A stretch of 64,000 nt of DNA from Fabrea salina (lineage: Eukaryota; Ciliophora; Heterotrichea; Heterotrichida; Fabreidae): the NCBI GenBank assembly GCA_022984795.1, contig JALIHJ010000025.1, forward strand, positions 186,001 to 250,000, in the 5' to 3' direction. The notes below the pieces were generated by a model. The model saw only the letters and a program-made list of their open reading frames with translations, did not search any database and was not told the origin of the DNA. Position numbers and translations under genes: made by a program. Shown here one piece after another: positions 52,689 through 61,664 of this stretch (position 1 is its first letter; each line of letters starts with the position of its first letter).

Positions 52689-53765
52689 ATGCAGGTGAGC
52701 CCAATGTCAATTACAATCAGAACCCTAACTTGGTCACGAGAATCTCACGGCCTGTTCGACTACGAATCCCACTCAATCCACAAAAACACTCTTAAAGCTT
52801 CAGGGGCTTCAAAAATCATCCGGAACTGCAATGAAGTCCAGCTCATCCCCCAAAATGCCGAAACTGACTCTCCTGACTCCCTGATACTGGCTTTTCTGGA
52901 CGAAGGCCCAGACTCTTACTATTTAAGGCCCCACGAACCCGAAAACCTTTGGCTGGTTGTGAAATCCCTCCGCGAGAATCACCAAAGCGGATTCGAACTA
53001 TCAGAAGGAACAATCATTAAATTAGGCAGAGTCAAGTACAGGGTCAGAGAGCTCTGCCACGAAGAAAAGCAACTAGACAACTTTCAAATGGTAGAAGAAG
53101 CTGCTGAACCAGGCCGGGCCTGCAAAATCTGTCTGTGGGAAGAAAACACCTCTGAGAACCCCCTAATTTCTCCTTGTTCGTGTTCTGGAAGCATGAAATA
53201 CATGCACTTAGATTGCTTGAAAACTTGGCTGGAGTCTAGAAAGTCCACTCGGTCTACTGAGAACTCCGTGTCCTTTTTTTGGAAATCAATAGACTGCGAA
53301 ATCTGCAAAGAACCCTTTCCCATAACTCTCCCTTACAAAGGGAAGCCCTACGAACTCTTTAGCGTAGAAGAACGCAGCACGCCATACATTGTTTTAGAAG
53401 CTGTAACTAGAGAACGCAACAACAACAGAGGCATCCACTTCATCACTCTGAAGAACAGATTTTCTGTGAAACTAGGCAGAGGCCACGACAGTGACGTCAG
53501 AATTTCAGATATATCAGTGAGTAGGTGCCACGCCATGATTGAGTTTAAAGACGGCAGGTTTTACTTGCAAGACAACAACAGCAAGTTTGGAACCCTAGTC
53601 CAAATCCAAGGAGAGTTCCAAATCAAAGAAGAAACTGGAGTTATTTCTTTGCAGTCTGGAAGAACTGTGCTTTCTATTTTTGCCAAAAATAATTTCTTAA
53701 ACAGTGAAAGCATGAACATAAGCATTGAGGAAACCGAAGACGAAAGCTTTACTGAAACACTATAA
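52689..53765 (+). CDS. RING-CH (MARCH-type) plus FHA domain protein
   Basis: Predicted 358 residues. A RING-CH zinc finger spans about 140-200: CKIC, then ISPCSCSGSMKYMHLDCLKTW, then CEIC, the C4HC3 pattern of MARCH E3 ligases. An FHA domain follows at about 250-335, with KLGRGHDSDVRI, SRCHAMIEF and NNSKFGT, the canonical phosphothreonine-binding residues. No membrane helix is seen, unlike MARCH proteins. A phosphorylation-directed ubiquitin ligase is inferred from this pairing. Confidence 0.85.
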   Translation: MQVSPMSITIRTLTWSRESHGLFDYESHSIHKNTLKASGASKIIRNCNEVQLIPQNAETDSPDSLILAFLDEGPDSYYLRPHEPENLWLVVKSLRENHQSGFELSEGTIIKLGRVKYRVRELCHEEKQLDNFQMVEEAAEPGRACKICLWEENTSENPLISPCSCSGSMKYMHLDCLKTWLESRKSTRSTENSVSFFWKSIDCEICKEPFPITLPYKGKPYELFSVEERSTPYIVLEAVTRERNNNRGIHFITLKNRFSVKLGRGHDSDVRISDISVSRCHAMIEFKDGRFYLQDNNSKFGTLVQIQGEFQIKEETGVISLQSGRTVLSIFAKNNFLNSESMNISIEETEDESFTETL

Positions 53766-53787
53766 ATACTAACAATTAACCCATAAA

Positions 53788-54420
53788 TTAGTTAGACTTA
53801 GAAAGTTTCCTTTTTCTCTGTGAAAGCATGTACATGTATAAGTACGGGAACCCTACTAAGTAACAAACCCCTAAGCAGTACTTCACGAACCAGTAGTAGT
53901 CAAAAGCAAAGTTCCACTCGTTGGGCATAGCTAAAGAGTACACTCGCGGACAGCATTTTGCTATAACAGGCAGAGCAGCTACCAAACACATTATTTCAGA
54001 AAACACTCCTATTGGGTACAACACTATAAAGGCACTGTAGCGGAGCCAAGTCAAGAACTTAGGCACTCCAAAACCAAGCATAGGCAGTAAGTAGTTGGAG
54101 TACCTAATGATCTCAGCTAAGCTCCAAGCCAGAATCAAAGAAGCACTCCAAGGAGTGTTGGGTTCAAGTTCCAAAGCACCCCAGACGACAAGTACTCTGC
54201 TGCAGACCTGCATAACTGTAGGCACTAAGGGCGAAGGCGAAACTCTAAGCAAGGAGTGAAGCACCTCCATAAGCATGAGGTGCTGGAAAGTCCTTAAGAG
54301 AAAGGCCACCTCTCCGTTTGAAAAGAGCGCAAGTGAGTCCCTGGAGTTGTAAATGCCCAGCACAAACAGCGAAGTCCAGCCTAGGAGTTGCAAGAAGTTG
54401 TACAGCTTCAGGTATAACAT
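53788..54420 (-). CDS. 3-hydroxyacyl-CoA dehydratase (HACD/PHS1)
   Basis: Predicted 210 residues from the ATG at 54420. Six membrane segments and the PTPLA signature are present: YNFLQLLGW, ILAWSLAEIIRYSNY, then YPIGVFSE with the catalytic Tyr135 and Glu142 seven residues apart as in yeast Phs1. It performs the third step of very-long-chain fatty-acid elongation in the ER membrane. The ATG lies only 4 bp from the divergent small gene. Confidence 0.92.
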   Translation of the reverse strand: MLYLKLYNFLQLLGWTSLFVLGIYNSRDSLALFSNGEVAFLLRTFQHLMLMEVLHSLLRVSPSPLVPTVMQVCSRVLVVWGALELEPNTPWSASLILAWSLAEIIRYSNYLLPMLGFGVPKFLTWLRYSAFIVLYPIGVFSEIMCLVAALPVIAKCCPRVYSLAMPNEWNFAFDYYWFVKYCLGVCYLVGFPYLYMYMLSQRKRKLSKSN

Positions 54421-54424
54421 TTTA

Positions 54425-54637
54425 ATGGAAGAACTATCTAGGCTAGAAGGAGTGGAAAACATGCTTTTGGACATAGGCGACAAGGTCAAGGACGTACTAG
54501 GGCTGCTCAGAAGAGAACTCAGACAAGAAGAAAGCAAAGACGACATAATTGACAACCTTGAAATAGCTACTACGGACTTGTCTGAGCTGGGAAAAGACCT
54601 GCACGATATTATAGACAAGATCCCTCTTGAGTCTTAG
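54425..54637 (+). CDS. Small helical protein, possibly MED11-like
   Basis: Predicted 70 residues from the ATG at 54425, all alpha-helical and acidic. The LEGVENMLLDIGDKVKDVLGLL helix resembles the N-terminal helix of Mediator subunit 11, but the likeness is weak and it could be another small coiled-coil subunit. It is divergent from the HACD gene with a 4-bp gap and ends 3 bp from convergent UTP23. Confidence 0.5.
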   Translation: MEELSRLEGVENMLLDIGDKVKDVLGLLRRELRQEESKDDIIDNLEIATTDLSELGKDLHDIIDKIPLES

Positions 54638-54640
54638 TTA

Positions 54641-55342
54641 TTAACTATTGAGTTTGCGTTTCCTTCTGGTTTTTTTAGCAGAAGGTTGGGGGTTCTCCAC
54701 TTTCTGTTTTTTTTTGCACGAAAGAGGGTTGGGTCCTTTGGCTTTGCGTTTGGTGCCTAGTTCTAGTTTCATTTTGTTTTTTTCTTTGTCAGGTTTTTTG
54801 GCTTCTTTGTTTTGTTTTAGTTCTTTAAGCATGTCTCTAATTGGTTTGTCGTGACTAGAAGTCAGTTGGGACTTAAGGAGTTCTTTTCTCTGGGCCTTTT
54901 GGACACTTACTCGACTTGGAGGGTCCAGAGTCATTATTCCTTTTTTGAAGTATATAATTGGAACTCCAGGCAGGCTTCTGAGTTCTTTCCTTAGTTGTTT
55001 GTTTTGGGTTGCAATGAACAGTTTGTCTTTGTTCCTTTCGCCCAGTGCTGCCTTGATGCATTCTTCAGGGGCAAGTACTTCTTGGTGTTTGCAAGTGCTT
55101 TTTTTAAGAGATTTTGCAGTGCTTGAGTCTTGTTTAAGGTGCTTGTAAATGCACAAAGGAAACGTTATGTGGGCTACTCCGCCCAGTAACTTGCTTAACA
55201 TGTGTTTGGTGTCCCAGTTGTGGTTTTCCATCTCTAGAATGAACTCCCAGTCAGTCAGTACGTTGTAAGGTTCTTGGAAGTTAAAGTTAGTTCTGTAGAA
55301 AAGCACAGTTCTTTTGTAGTTTTTGCTTCTTTTGATTCTCAT
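54641..55342 (-). CDS. UTP23: rRNA-processing protein UTP23 (PIN-like)
   Basis: Predicted 233 residues. The start MRIKRSKNYKRTVLFYRTNFNF, the ATQNKQLRKELRSLPGVPIIYF segment and the late GPNPLSCKKK motif are those of UTP23, a PIN-domain protein of the small-subunit processome that handles snR30. PIN catalytic acids are mostly missing, as in the known family. The tail is strongly basic. Confidence 0.88.
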   Translation of the reverse strand: MRIKRSKNYKRTVLFYRTNFNFQEPYNVLTDWEFILEMENHNWDTKHMLSKLLGGVAHITFPLCIYKHLKQDSSTAKSLKKSTCKHQEVLAPEECIKAALGERNKDKLFIATQNKQLRKELRSLPGVPIIYFKKGIMTLDPPSRVSVQKAQRKELLKSQLTSSHDKPIRDMLKELKQNKEAKKPDKEKNKMKLELGTKRKAKGPNPLSCKKKQKVENPQPSAKKTRRKRKLNS

Positions 55343-55353
55343 ATTTATAACAT

Positions 55354-56787
55354 ATGGGATGTGTTAAGTCAAAAGTAGAACCCATAAGGCAGGGTTCAAA
55401 GCACTTTACTATATCAGCTGCTTCTTTTGTGCAGGCATCTAGAAAGAAGTACTTTGAGTCTTATGAAATCATTAAAACTCTAGGCGCAGGGGCGTTTTCT
55501 GAAGTTAAACTGTGCAACCACCTCCCTACTGGACAAAAAAGGGCTTTGAAAATTATCCACAAGTCAGGACTCAGTGAGCATCATGCTGACACGAAACTGC
55601 TTCTGAAAGAAATCCAAGTTTTGAAAAGTTTGGACCATCCAAGCATTTTGCGTTGTTACGAAATTTTAGAGGACAGAAGGCACTTTTACATTGCAATGGA
55701 GTACTGTGAAGGCGGAGAGTTATTTCAGATGATTTTAGAAAAAGGAAAACTTACTGAAGCAGACACTGCAGAAATAATGTTCCAATTGTTGTCAGCAGTC
55801 ACCTATTGCCATGAAAACAGGGTCATTCACAGGGACCTCAAGCCCGAAAACATTTTGCTTGAAGAAAAAGAAGGAGGTCTGAGTATCCGAGTAGCAGACT
55901 TCGGAAGTTCTTGTTTGCTTGACCCCAGAGAAAGAACCAAGGGCTGTTACGGCTCTGCTTACTATATTGCTCCTGAAGTCCTTAAAGGCGAGTACAACGA
56001 AAAGTGCGACGAGTGGAGTTGCGGAGTGATTATGTACATTTTGCTAACTGGAACTCCTCCTTACTTCGGCAATAGTGACAGAGAAATTCTCCAACAAGTC
56101 AAAAACCAACCCATCCAAGTCTCTGTAATTCCTGGAATAAGCAAAGAAGCTTGTGACCTTTTGTCCAGACTACTGCAAAGGAAACCCAGAAAAAGAATAG
56201 ACGCCAAAGTTGCTGTAAACCACCCCTGGATCAACAAGTTCCGCAAAAAACCCCAAACTTCCCGAATGGAAACAACTCTTACCAACTTAAGGAAGTTCAA
56301 CGCCACTGAGAAGCTAAAAGGAGCAGTGCATATATTTTTAGCTACTCATGTTTTGTCTTCCAAAGATTTAAAAGAACTTAAAGAAAGCTTCCACGCAATG
56401 GACGTCAACGGTGACGGAATCTTAAGTAAGCAAGAACTCGTTAAAGCCTACAAAGAAATCATGGGCGAAAAAAAAGCTTTGGAAACTGTGAATGAAATAA
56501 TGAACAAAGTTGATGATGACCACAACGGCTACATTGACTACTCAGAGTTCCTGAAGTCTTGTGTGGACTACACTAACCACCTGTCCAAAGAGAACTTAGA
56601 AACTGCTTTTAGGATGTTTGACAAGGATGGCAGTGGAACAATTACGAGTGAAGAACTCAAAGAAACCTTAGGTCAAGAAAACGAAGACCAAAATATTTGG
56701 AAGCAAATCATTGAAGAAGTCGACCAGAACGGAGACGGAGTCATTGATTTAAAGGAATTCTTGAGTTTAATGACTGGAAAAATCTAA
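55354..56787 (+). CDS. Calcium-dependent protein kinase (CDPK)
   Basis: Predicted 477 residues. MGC at the start suits N-myristoylation and palmitoylation, so membrane attachment is likely. The kinase domain (about 37-300) has LGAGAFSEV, HRDLKPEN, DFGSS and SAYYIAPE. Four EF-hand loops follow: DVNGDGILSKQE, DDDHNGYIDYSE, DKDGSGTITSEE and DQNGDGVIDLKE, all with intact calcium ligands. A calcium-activated Ser/Thr kinase of the plant/alveolate type. Its stop interlocks with the convergent ZIP4-like gene's stop. Confidence 0.96.
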   Translation: MGCVKSKVEPIRQGSKHFTISAASFVQASRKKYFESYEIIKTLGAGAFSEVKLCNHLPTGQKRALKIIHKSGLSEHHADTKLLLKEIQVLKSLDHPSILRCYEILEDRRHFYIAMEYCEGGELFQMILEKGKLTEADTAEIMFQLLSAVTYCHENRVIHRDLKPENILLEEKEGGLSIRVADFGSSCLLDPRERTKGCYGSAYYIAPEVLKGEYNEKCDEWSCGVIMYILLTGTPPYFGNSDREILQQVKNQPIQVSVIPGISKEACDLLSRLLQRKPRKRIDAKVAVNHPWINKFRKKPQTSRMETTLTNLRKFNATEKLKGAVHIFLATHVLSSKDLKELKESFHAMDVNGDGILSKQELVKAYKEIMGEKKALETVNEIMNKVDDDHNGYIDYSEFLKSCVDYTNHLSKENLETAFRMFDKDGSGTITSEELKETLGQENEDQNIWKQIIEEVDQNGDGVIDLKEFLSLMTGKI

Positions 56788-59000
56788 GAACTAATAATTT
56801 TTTGGACTTGACTGGAGTTGTGTAAGGCCACTTCGTTGTACACAAACTGGACTTTGCCTAAAAGTGAGTCATTGGACTTCTCAGCAAACTTTAAAGCGTA
56901 GAAAAGCCACTTCTCTGAAGAGTTTAAGTCACTGAGCTCAAAAGCTTTTAAAGCGTTGTTCCAACAAGTTGCCAGGAACCACTCTAAGTTCTGAACTCCA
57001 CTTACTTCTAAGGACTGGTTCAACAAGGCTTCCCACTCTTCAAAAGACTGCGCCAGTCTGCACATTTGTTTGAGAGTTTGGAGTTTTTCTTGGTTGTTTA
57101 AAGCTGCTTTTTGCAGATAGGTGGTTAAACACTGAATTGCTGCTTTGTTGTGGGTAGAAACTTGAGCTAAGAAGTAACAGTTTTCTGGAGAACAGTTTTG
57201 AAGGAAGCTAGTTAAGTCTCCTTGGTTTTTAACTCGGTACTCGAATTCGAGTGCAAGGATTTCGTTTTTCCATTCTTGGTGGTCTGCAAAGTCCTTGAGT
57301 TTTTCTATATAGTTTCCAAGTTCTAAGTTGCATTCTAAGCCTTTTCTTATGAGTCCCACTAAACAGTACAGTGAGTTCTTGTTTCCGTAAAAGTGGCCTT
57401 TGTAGGCAAAACTAAGTGCTATTTCAAATAACTGGAAACTCTTGGAAGAATCCTGGACTTCCAAAGCTTTGTTGTAACTCAAAGCAAAGTACCACTCCGT
57501 TTCTGTAACGTCCAAGTCTACTGCAGCTCTTAAAAACTTTACAAGCAAGTTGCAGTCTGGGGACTTTTCACACAAAGGCACTAAAAGATAGTCTGGATTC
57601 TGGACTTTCTTCAGAATGGAAACTACACTGTCTGAGACTTCAAAAATAAACAGAGAAAATGTAGGAAAACTCGAACTCACAAGGTCTTTTATAAGGTCAA
57701 GTGCACTTTCAGGGCTGCAGTTGTCTATAAAAGACTTCAGAGTAGAGGTGTCAACTTTACCTACCTGCAAGTTGGCTTTTAGTTCAAGTAGCTGCTTTTC
57801 ATGGGACTCAGGAAGGCTTTGGAGGAACTGCAAAGCACTTAAGCTGTCTTCGCTGTCTAAGAAGCACTTAGCCATTAAGAGAATTCCTTGTGTTTCTTGC
57901 TGGGCAGTTGCTAGTGGTAAGTAGACTTCTTCTATGAGTTTAGGGACTTCCTCTTTAAGCCCTCTTTGGTACATCTCGTTGCACAGTTCCCAAGTTAGAC
58001 TCAGGACTTCTTCTTTCTGGGTGAGTTGGGTTTTGCTGAGACACAGCAAAACTTCTTCTATGTTAAGGTACTCAAATGACTTCTCGTATATTTCATTGTT
58101 GATGTACAGTGTAAGCAGCAGTTTAAACCAAAGCAAGTAAACTTCTTCTCCAGAGTGTTTTTTAGAAATGCTGAGCAGTGCTTTGCAGGAGTCTATGAGT
58201 TTGTTCCGGGATACCAGCAAGTGCACAGACCTAAGTAATTCTTCTTGATTGCAAACTTGAAGCATTGACTCAAACAAGTCCTGGATTCCAGAGTGTTCCT
58301 GAGCTTCCAAGCACAGTTTCAGTTCTACAAACAAAGTTTCTGGCGTTTGAGGGAGCTGACTCAGTAAACTCTGTGCTTGTTCTTTTCTGCTGGTTTCTAG
58401 CAAAACTTCACATTTAAGAGTTTTTGCAGAGTTGTGTACAGTTTCTAAGCTAGCAGGAATACTTCCTTTAGAGTGTTCAATGACAACTTCAAGTACTTTT
58501 TCTAGGTCTTGGTAGTTCTGCGACTCGTAAAGCACTTTGCACACTTCGCAGTAAAGAAACCTTGTAACTCTGAAGTCTTCAATCCTGGACTCACCCAAAG
58601 GCAGTTTGTCTAGGTACTGAGTGTAGTTTTGCCCTGAGTAAAACTCAAGTTGTAACTTCCAAAAGAAGTAGTTGAGTTGGAACTCTTTGCTCTTTGTCTC
58701 AAGAGTCACTTTTCGGAAGCACTCCTCTGCTTCAAAGTAGTTCTGAGTGTCTATAAAAGCCTTGGCAGTTCTAAGCCAGCAAGAGTTAAGCTTTTCCCCT
58801 AGTCTTTGCTGTTCAAAGGCCAAACAAGCCAACTTCCGGAACTTAGCAAGTTGGGGGTGCTTTGAAGAAGCCTTAACAGACAACCTCACACAGAGGTTCC
58901 AGAGTTTTTTAGCTTCCTCAAGTGAACTAACTTGGCCTAAGTCTAAGTTTAAGTCCCAATCCTGTTCTTCTTTCTCCAAAAGCGCTTCCAAACACTCCAT
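56784..59000 (-). CDS. SPO22/ZIP4-TEX11-like helical repeat protein
   Basis: Predicted 738 residues, all helical repeats of TPR type. Near the N-terminus, AKKLWNLCVRLS and the TAKAFIDTQNYFEAEECFRK pattern resemble the SPO22 domain. Near the C-terminus EWFLATCWNNALKAFELSD with SEKWLFYAL matches the TEX11/ZIP4 signature (WN then EKW). The family organises crossover formation in meiosis, so the protein would act at conjugation. Assignment rests on these two blocks; a general TPR protein remains possible. Confidence 0.6.
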   Translation of the reverse strand: MECLEALLEKEEQDWDLNLDLGQVSSLEEAKKLWNLCVRLSVKASSKHPQLAKFRKLACLAFEQQRLGEKLNSCWLRTAKAFIDTQNYFEAEECFRKVTLETKSKEFQLNYFFWKLQLEFYSGQNYTQYLDKLPLGESRIEDFRVTRFLYCEVCKVLYESQNYQDLEKVLEVVIEHSKGSIPASLETVHNSAKTLKCEVLLETSRKEQAQSLLSQLPQTPETLFVELKLCLEAQEHSGIQDLFESMLQVCNQEELLRSVHLLVSRNKLIDSCKALLSISKKHSGEEVYLLWFKLLLTLYINNEIYEKSFEYLNIEEVLLCLSKTQLTQKEEVLSLTWELCNEMYQRGLKEEVPKLIEEVYLPLATAQQETQGILLMAKCFLDSEDSLSALQFLQSLPESHEKQLLELKANLQVGKVDTSTLKSFIDNCSPESALDLIKDLVSSSFPTFSLFIFEVSDSVVSILKKVQNPDYLLVPLCEKSPDCNLLVKFLRAAVDLDVTETEWYFALSYNKALEVQDSSKSFQLFEIALSFAYKGHFYGNKNSLYCLVGLIRKGLECNLELGNYIEKLKDFADHQEWKNEILALEFEYRVKNQGDLTSFLQNCSPENCYFLAQVSTHNKAAIQCLTTYLQKAALNNQEKLQTLKQMCRLAQSFEEWEALLNQSLEVSGVQNLEWFLATCWNNALKAFELSDLNSSEKWLFYALKFAEKSNDSLLGKVQFVYNEVALHNSSQVQKIISS

Positions 59001-59005
59001 TTATA

Positions 59006-59293
59006 TTATAACTGAGGCACTCGTCTGAGAATGCGTATGAAGTCTGACACGTAGTCTGTTTTAAGTGCCAACAACATCAAGTAGGTGTAAAAAAGACACG
59101 GAGCAAACACTATGGCCCCAGACACCATGTAAGTAGCTCCCTTGACTGGGTCGATTCCTGAAGCCTCTTCGAAACAGCCTATTAGTATAAGGAAAGCCCC
59201 AACCACAATGCCCAACAAGTACAGAAACAAGGTACACACAGGGAAAGGCGGCAGGGGTTCTGTGAATATCCGCTGTTGGGCAGTATCTTCCAT
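59006..59293 (-). CDS. TMEM230/DUF872-like two-span membrane protein
   Basis: Predicted 95 residues with two hydrophobic spans (FLYLLGIVVGAFLILIG and YMVSGAIVFAPCLFYTYLML). The layout, a Pro-rich N-terminus and GxxxFxPxxY in the second span, suits TMEM230/TMEM134 proteins of vesicle traffic. Small and diverged, so moderate confidence. It sits 5 bp downstream of the ZIP4-like start's side and 6 bp from NUF2, all on the minus strand. Confidence 0.55.
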   Translation of the reverse strand: MEDTAQQRIFTEPLPPFPVCTLFLYLLGIVVGAFLILIGCFEEASGIDPVKGATYMVSGAIVFAPCLFYTYLMLLALKTDYVSDFIRILRRVPQL

Positions 59294-59299
59294 TTAATA

Positions 59300-60676
59300 T
59301 TACTTGTTAAAGAAGTTTTCTTTGTTTTCTTGAAAGACTTCAGAGTTAGATATCATGTTTGTGACTTGTTGTTGGTACTCCTGGGCTTTCTTGACGATGA
59401 CTTCGTGTTCAGAAGCAAGAGTTTGCATTTGGGCTTCGTGTTCAGCCTTTTTGTTTTCAATGTCAGTTTCTAGTTTGGAAACTTGTGACTTCTTTTCAGC
59501 AATTTGCTCATCCAAAGCTTTTTTTTCTTGGAGGAAGTAGTTGAGTTGCTCCTTTTTTTCTTCAACAGCTTTTTCTAGCGTAAACAACTTGGACTCGTTA
59601 GTTTTTTGTTCGCGGAACACTCGGTCGTTGTAGCCTTTGAGTTCTTGGTCCAGTAAGTTCAGACTCAGTTGTTTTTGTTTTATTTCGTTGTCTAGTTCCA
59701 TTCCCCTTTGTTTTTGCTGAGCTACTTGTCTTTTGAGTTCTTTGTACTTGTTCATAGTCACGTCGCAGTGGTCCAGCATGAGTTTGGCTTCCTTTAGTTT
59801 TTCAACAACTCCTTCCATCATTTCGAATTTGTGTGTCAGTTCTGTCAAACTGTTTTGTTCGTCTTCCATGTTGTTTTGTTCACTCAGCAGTTGTGCTTTC
59901 AGTTCTTCTAGTGGGCGCTTCACTCTTTCTGGGGACTGCACTATCCGGTTCTGGGCTTCTTGAGTCTCTTCTTTTACGTTGTGGCGCATGTTTTCTATTT
60001 GGAGTTTGGCTTCTTCACACCCAGCGATTTCTACCTGGAGATGTTGGATTTCGTTTTCTATGGACTGTTTTTCTTCTTGGAGTTTGTGTTTTTCTCTTTC
60101 GAGTTCCTGAATTCTAGTTTGTTTTTGGGAGATAAGGGGTTGTTGGTCTTCCCTTTTCTTCTTTAAGTACTGCACTTCGTTTTGGAGTTTGTCGTACTCT
60201 TCTTTGGCTTTGTGGAGTTCGTCCGCAGCTGCACGTGACACCACGCATTCTTGGTTTTGGTCGTAAATTATTTCTTGTTCTTCAGTCATGAACTTGATGT
60301 AGTTCAGAAAGGCCGATATGAACTTCCTAGTTCTTCTGAAGTCCGGACTTAGCAAGTCTTGGATTTTGAACTGGTCTTCTTTGCAGCCTATTCTTTGGGT
60401 GACTTTAGATATGTACTTGAACAGGGATATAGCTGGGGTGGCTTGTTCGTAGAGTTCTGGGTTCTTAAGAATCCTCAGGTGCTCTGGCTGTGGCTTCAAA
60501 AGTTCTTCACGGGATTTCTGGAGCACTACTTCGAGGAGCTGTACGTATATTTCTTTAACTGACTCAAACTTAGGTTTTGTAATGTCTTCTTCAGAGGATA
60601 TGTTCAGTCGAAGTGAGTTCTTTAGGTGGGAGTATATGTCGCTAGGACTTAGTATCGGAAACGAGTACTTTTCCAT
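59300..60676 (-). CDS. NUF2: Kinetochore protein NUF2
   Basis: Predicted 458 residues, matching NUF2. The N-terminal calponin-homology-like fold begins YSFPILSPSDIYSHL and contains FKIQDLLSPDFRRTRKFISAFLNY. A long coiled coil (about 150-445) then forms the Ndc80 complex rod with NDC80. It connects kinetochores to spindle microtubules, in ciliates presumably in micronuclear mitosis and meiosis. Confidence 0.93.
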   Translation of the reverse strand: MEKYSFPILSPSDIYSHLKNSLRLNISSEEDITKPKFESVKEIYVQLLEVVLQKSREELLKPQPEHLRILKNPELYEQATPAISLFKYISKVTQRIGCKEDQFKIQDLLSPDFRRTRKFISAFLNYIKFMTEEQEIIYDQNQECVVSRAAADELHKAKEEYDKLQNEVQYLKKKREDQQPLISQKQTRIQELEREKHKLQEEKQSIENEIQHLQVEIAGCEEAKLQIENMRHNVKEETQEAQNRIVQSPERVKRPLEELKAQLLSEQNNMEDEQNSLTELTHKFEMMEGVVEKLKEAKLMLDHCDVTMNKYKELKRQVAQQKQRGMELDNEIKQKQLSLNLLDQELKGYNDRVFREQKTNESKLFTLEKAVEEKKEQLNYFLQEKKALDEQIAEKKSQVSKLETDIENKKAEHEAQMQTLASEHEVIVKKAQEYQQQVTNMISNSEVFQENKENFFNK

Positions 60677-60704
60677 TTATTGGCGGTTTGACTTTTGAAT
60701 TTAA

Positions 60705-61616
60705 TTAAAGAACTTCTAAGTCTCCAAAGGCCTCTTCGCTCGATTCAACTTGCAAATTTACACACAAAGCGTCTCCAAAAGGGTTTCCGTAGGCATCTAC
60801 GAGTCTAAAGGTTCCAGAGTGAACTCCACTGCTCAAAGGGGCCTTAATCATTGCCCCTAACTCCACTACTTCTGAAGGGTTTGCGTTGGGCACTTCCAAA
60901 GACTCCCAGTTGAAGTCTCCACTTGTTAGTTCAAGCACACAGCTCTCTCCCCACTTGGTTCGGCTGTTGTTTTGGACTTTCCATATTTTGACTAACTCGG
61001 AGCCTGCCTTTACTGTTTGCTTTCCTGCTAAGTTCACTTCTTCAAGTAGTGCCATATTGGGGTGTTTGAGTTCAACGTAACTAGAAATCATTCCGGCGTC
61101 CACCCAAGAGGCTTTTTGGTAGTCCTTTACCTTGACTACTGGATGCTGGTGACTTAGGGAGCCTTCACAAACTCCGCATACGTTAAAGTTTTCACAAACT
61201 GGACAAAAGAACCTTATTCCTTCAATGGGTTGTTTTCCGCAAACTGCGCAGTAAATGTTCCAAACTGGGATTTCTTGTTTGAAGTCAAGGTCTATTAAGT
61301 CTTGGTACTTATCGGGAAAAAAACTAGTTTCTAGGTTTCGGGAAAGGTCCGAGATCAGTTGGCTGTTGGTTCTTTCCTCAACTACTGTGATTTTGAGGCT
61401 AGGAGATTCATAACTCCTAGCAACACTGTAGGCTTCCTGGAGTTCTTCGTCAGAGCCTATAGTTATGAAGTCTCCTTCTTCGTCCATGTACTTAAATTTG
61501 TAGTTTTTAGTTCCGTAGATGTTTTCTACTTGCAACTTCAAGTCGGAAAGTGTTTCGGGAACACTGGTGAGTTTCCTCATTTCGCTTTCGTAAATAATCT
61601 TTACACAGAAGCTCAT
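60705..61616 (-). CDS. NBR1: NBR1-like autophagy receptor (PB1, ZZ, FW domains)
   Basis: Predicted 303 residues. A PB1 domain (about 1-78, with DEEGDFITIGSDEEL), a ZZ zinc finger (about 120-170, CAVCGKQPIEGIRFFCPVC) and an NBR1-type FW domain (about 190-290, NSRTKWGESCVLEL) follow in the family order. The C-terminus ends in EEAFGDLEVL, where F-x-x-L after acidic residues resembles an LC3-interacting (LIR) motif. No UBA domain is present, so cargo may be recognised by the FW domain. Selective autophagy receptor is the likely role. Confidence 0.85.
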   Translation of the reverse strand: MSFCVKIIYESEMRKLTSVPETLSDLKLQVENIYGTKNYKFKYMDEEGDFITIGSDEELQEAYSVARSYESPSLKITVVEERTNSQLISDLSRNLETSFFPDKYQDLIDLDFKQEIPVWNIYCAVCGKQPIEGIRFFCPVCENFNVCGVCEGSLSHQHPVVKVKDYQKASWVDAGMISSYVELKHPNMALLEEVNLAGKQTVKAGSELVKIWKVQNNSRTKWGESCVLELTSGDFNWESLEVPNANPSEVVELGAMIKAPLSSGVHSGTFRLVDAYGNPFGDALCVNLQVESSEEAFGDLEVL

Positions 61617-61664
61617 GAATTTAATTATAATGTTTCTGACGCAATTTCCAAATCCATTTAAGCA

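Noticed and set aside
53788-54618. HACD start at 54618
   Set aside because: Extending to 54618 adds a Ser-rich run antisense to the small gene; the conserved HACD start YLKLYNFLQLLG begins at the ATG at 54420.
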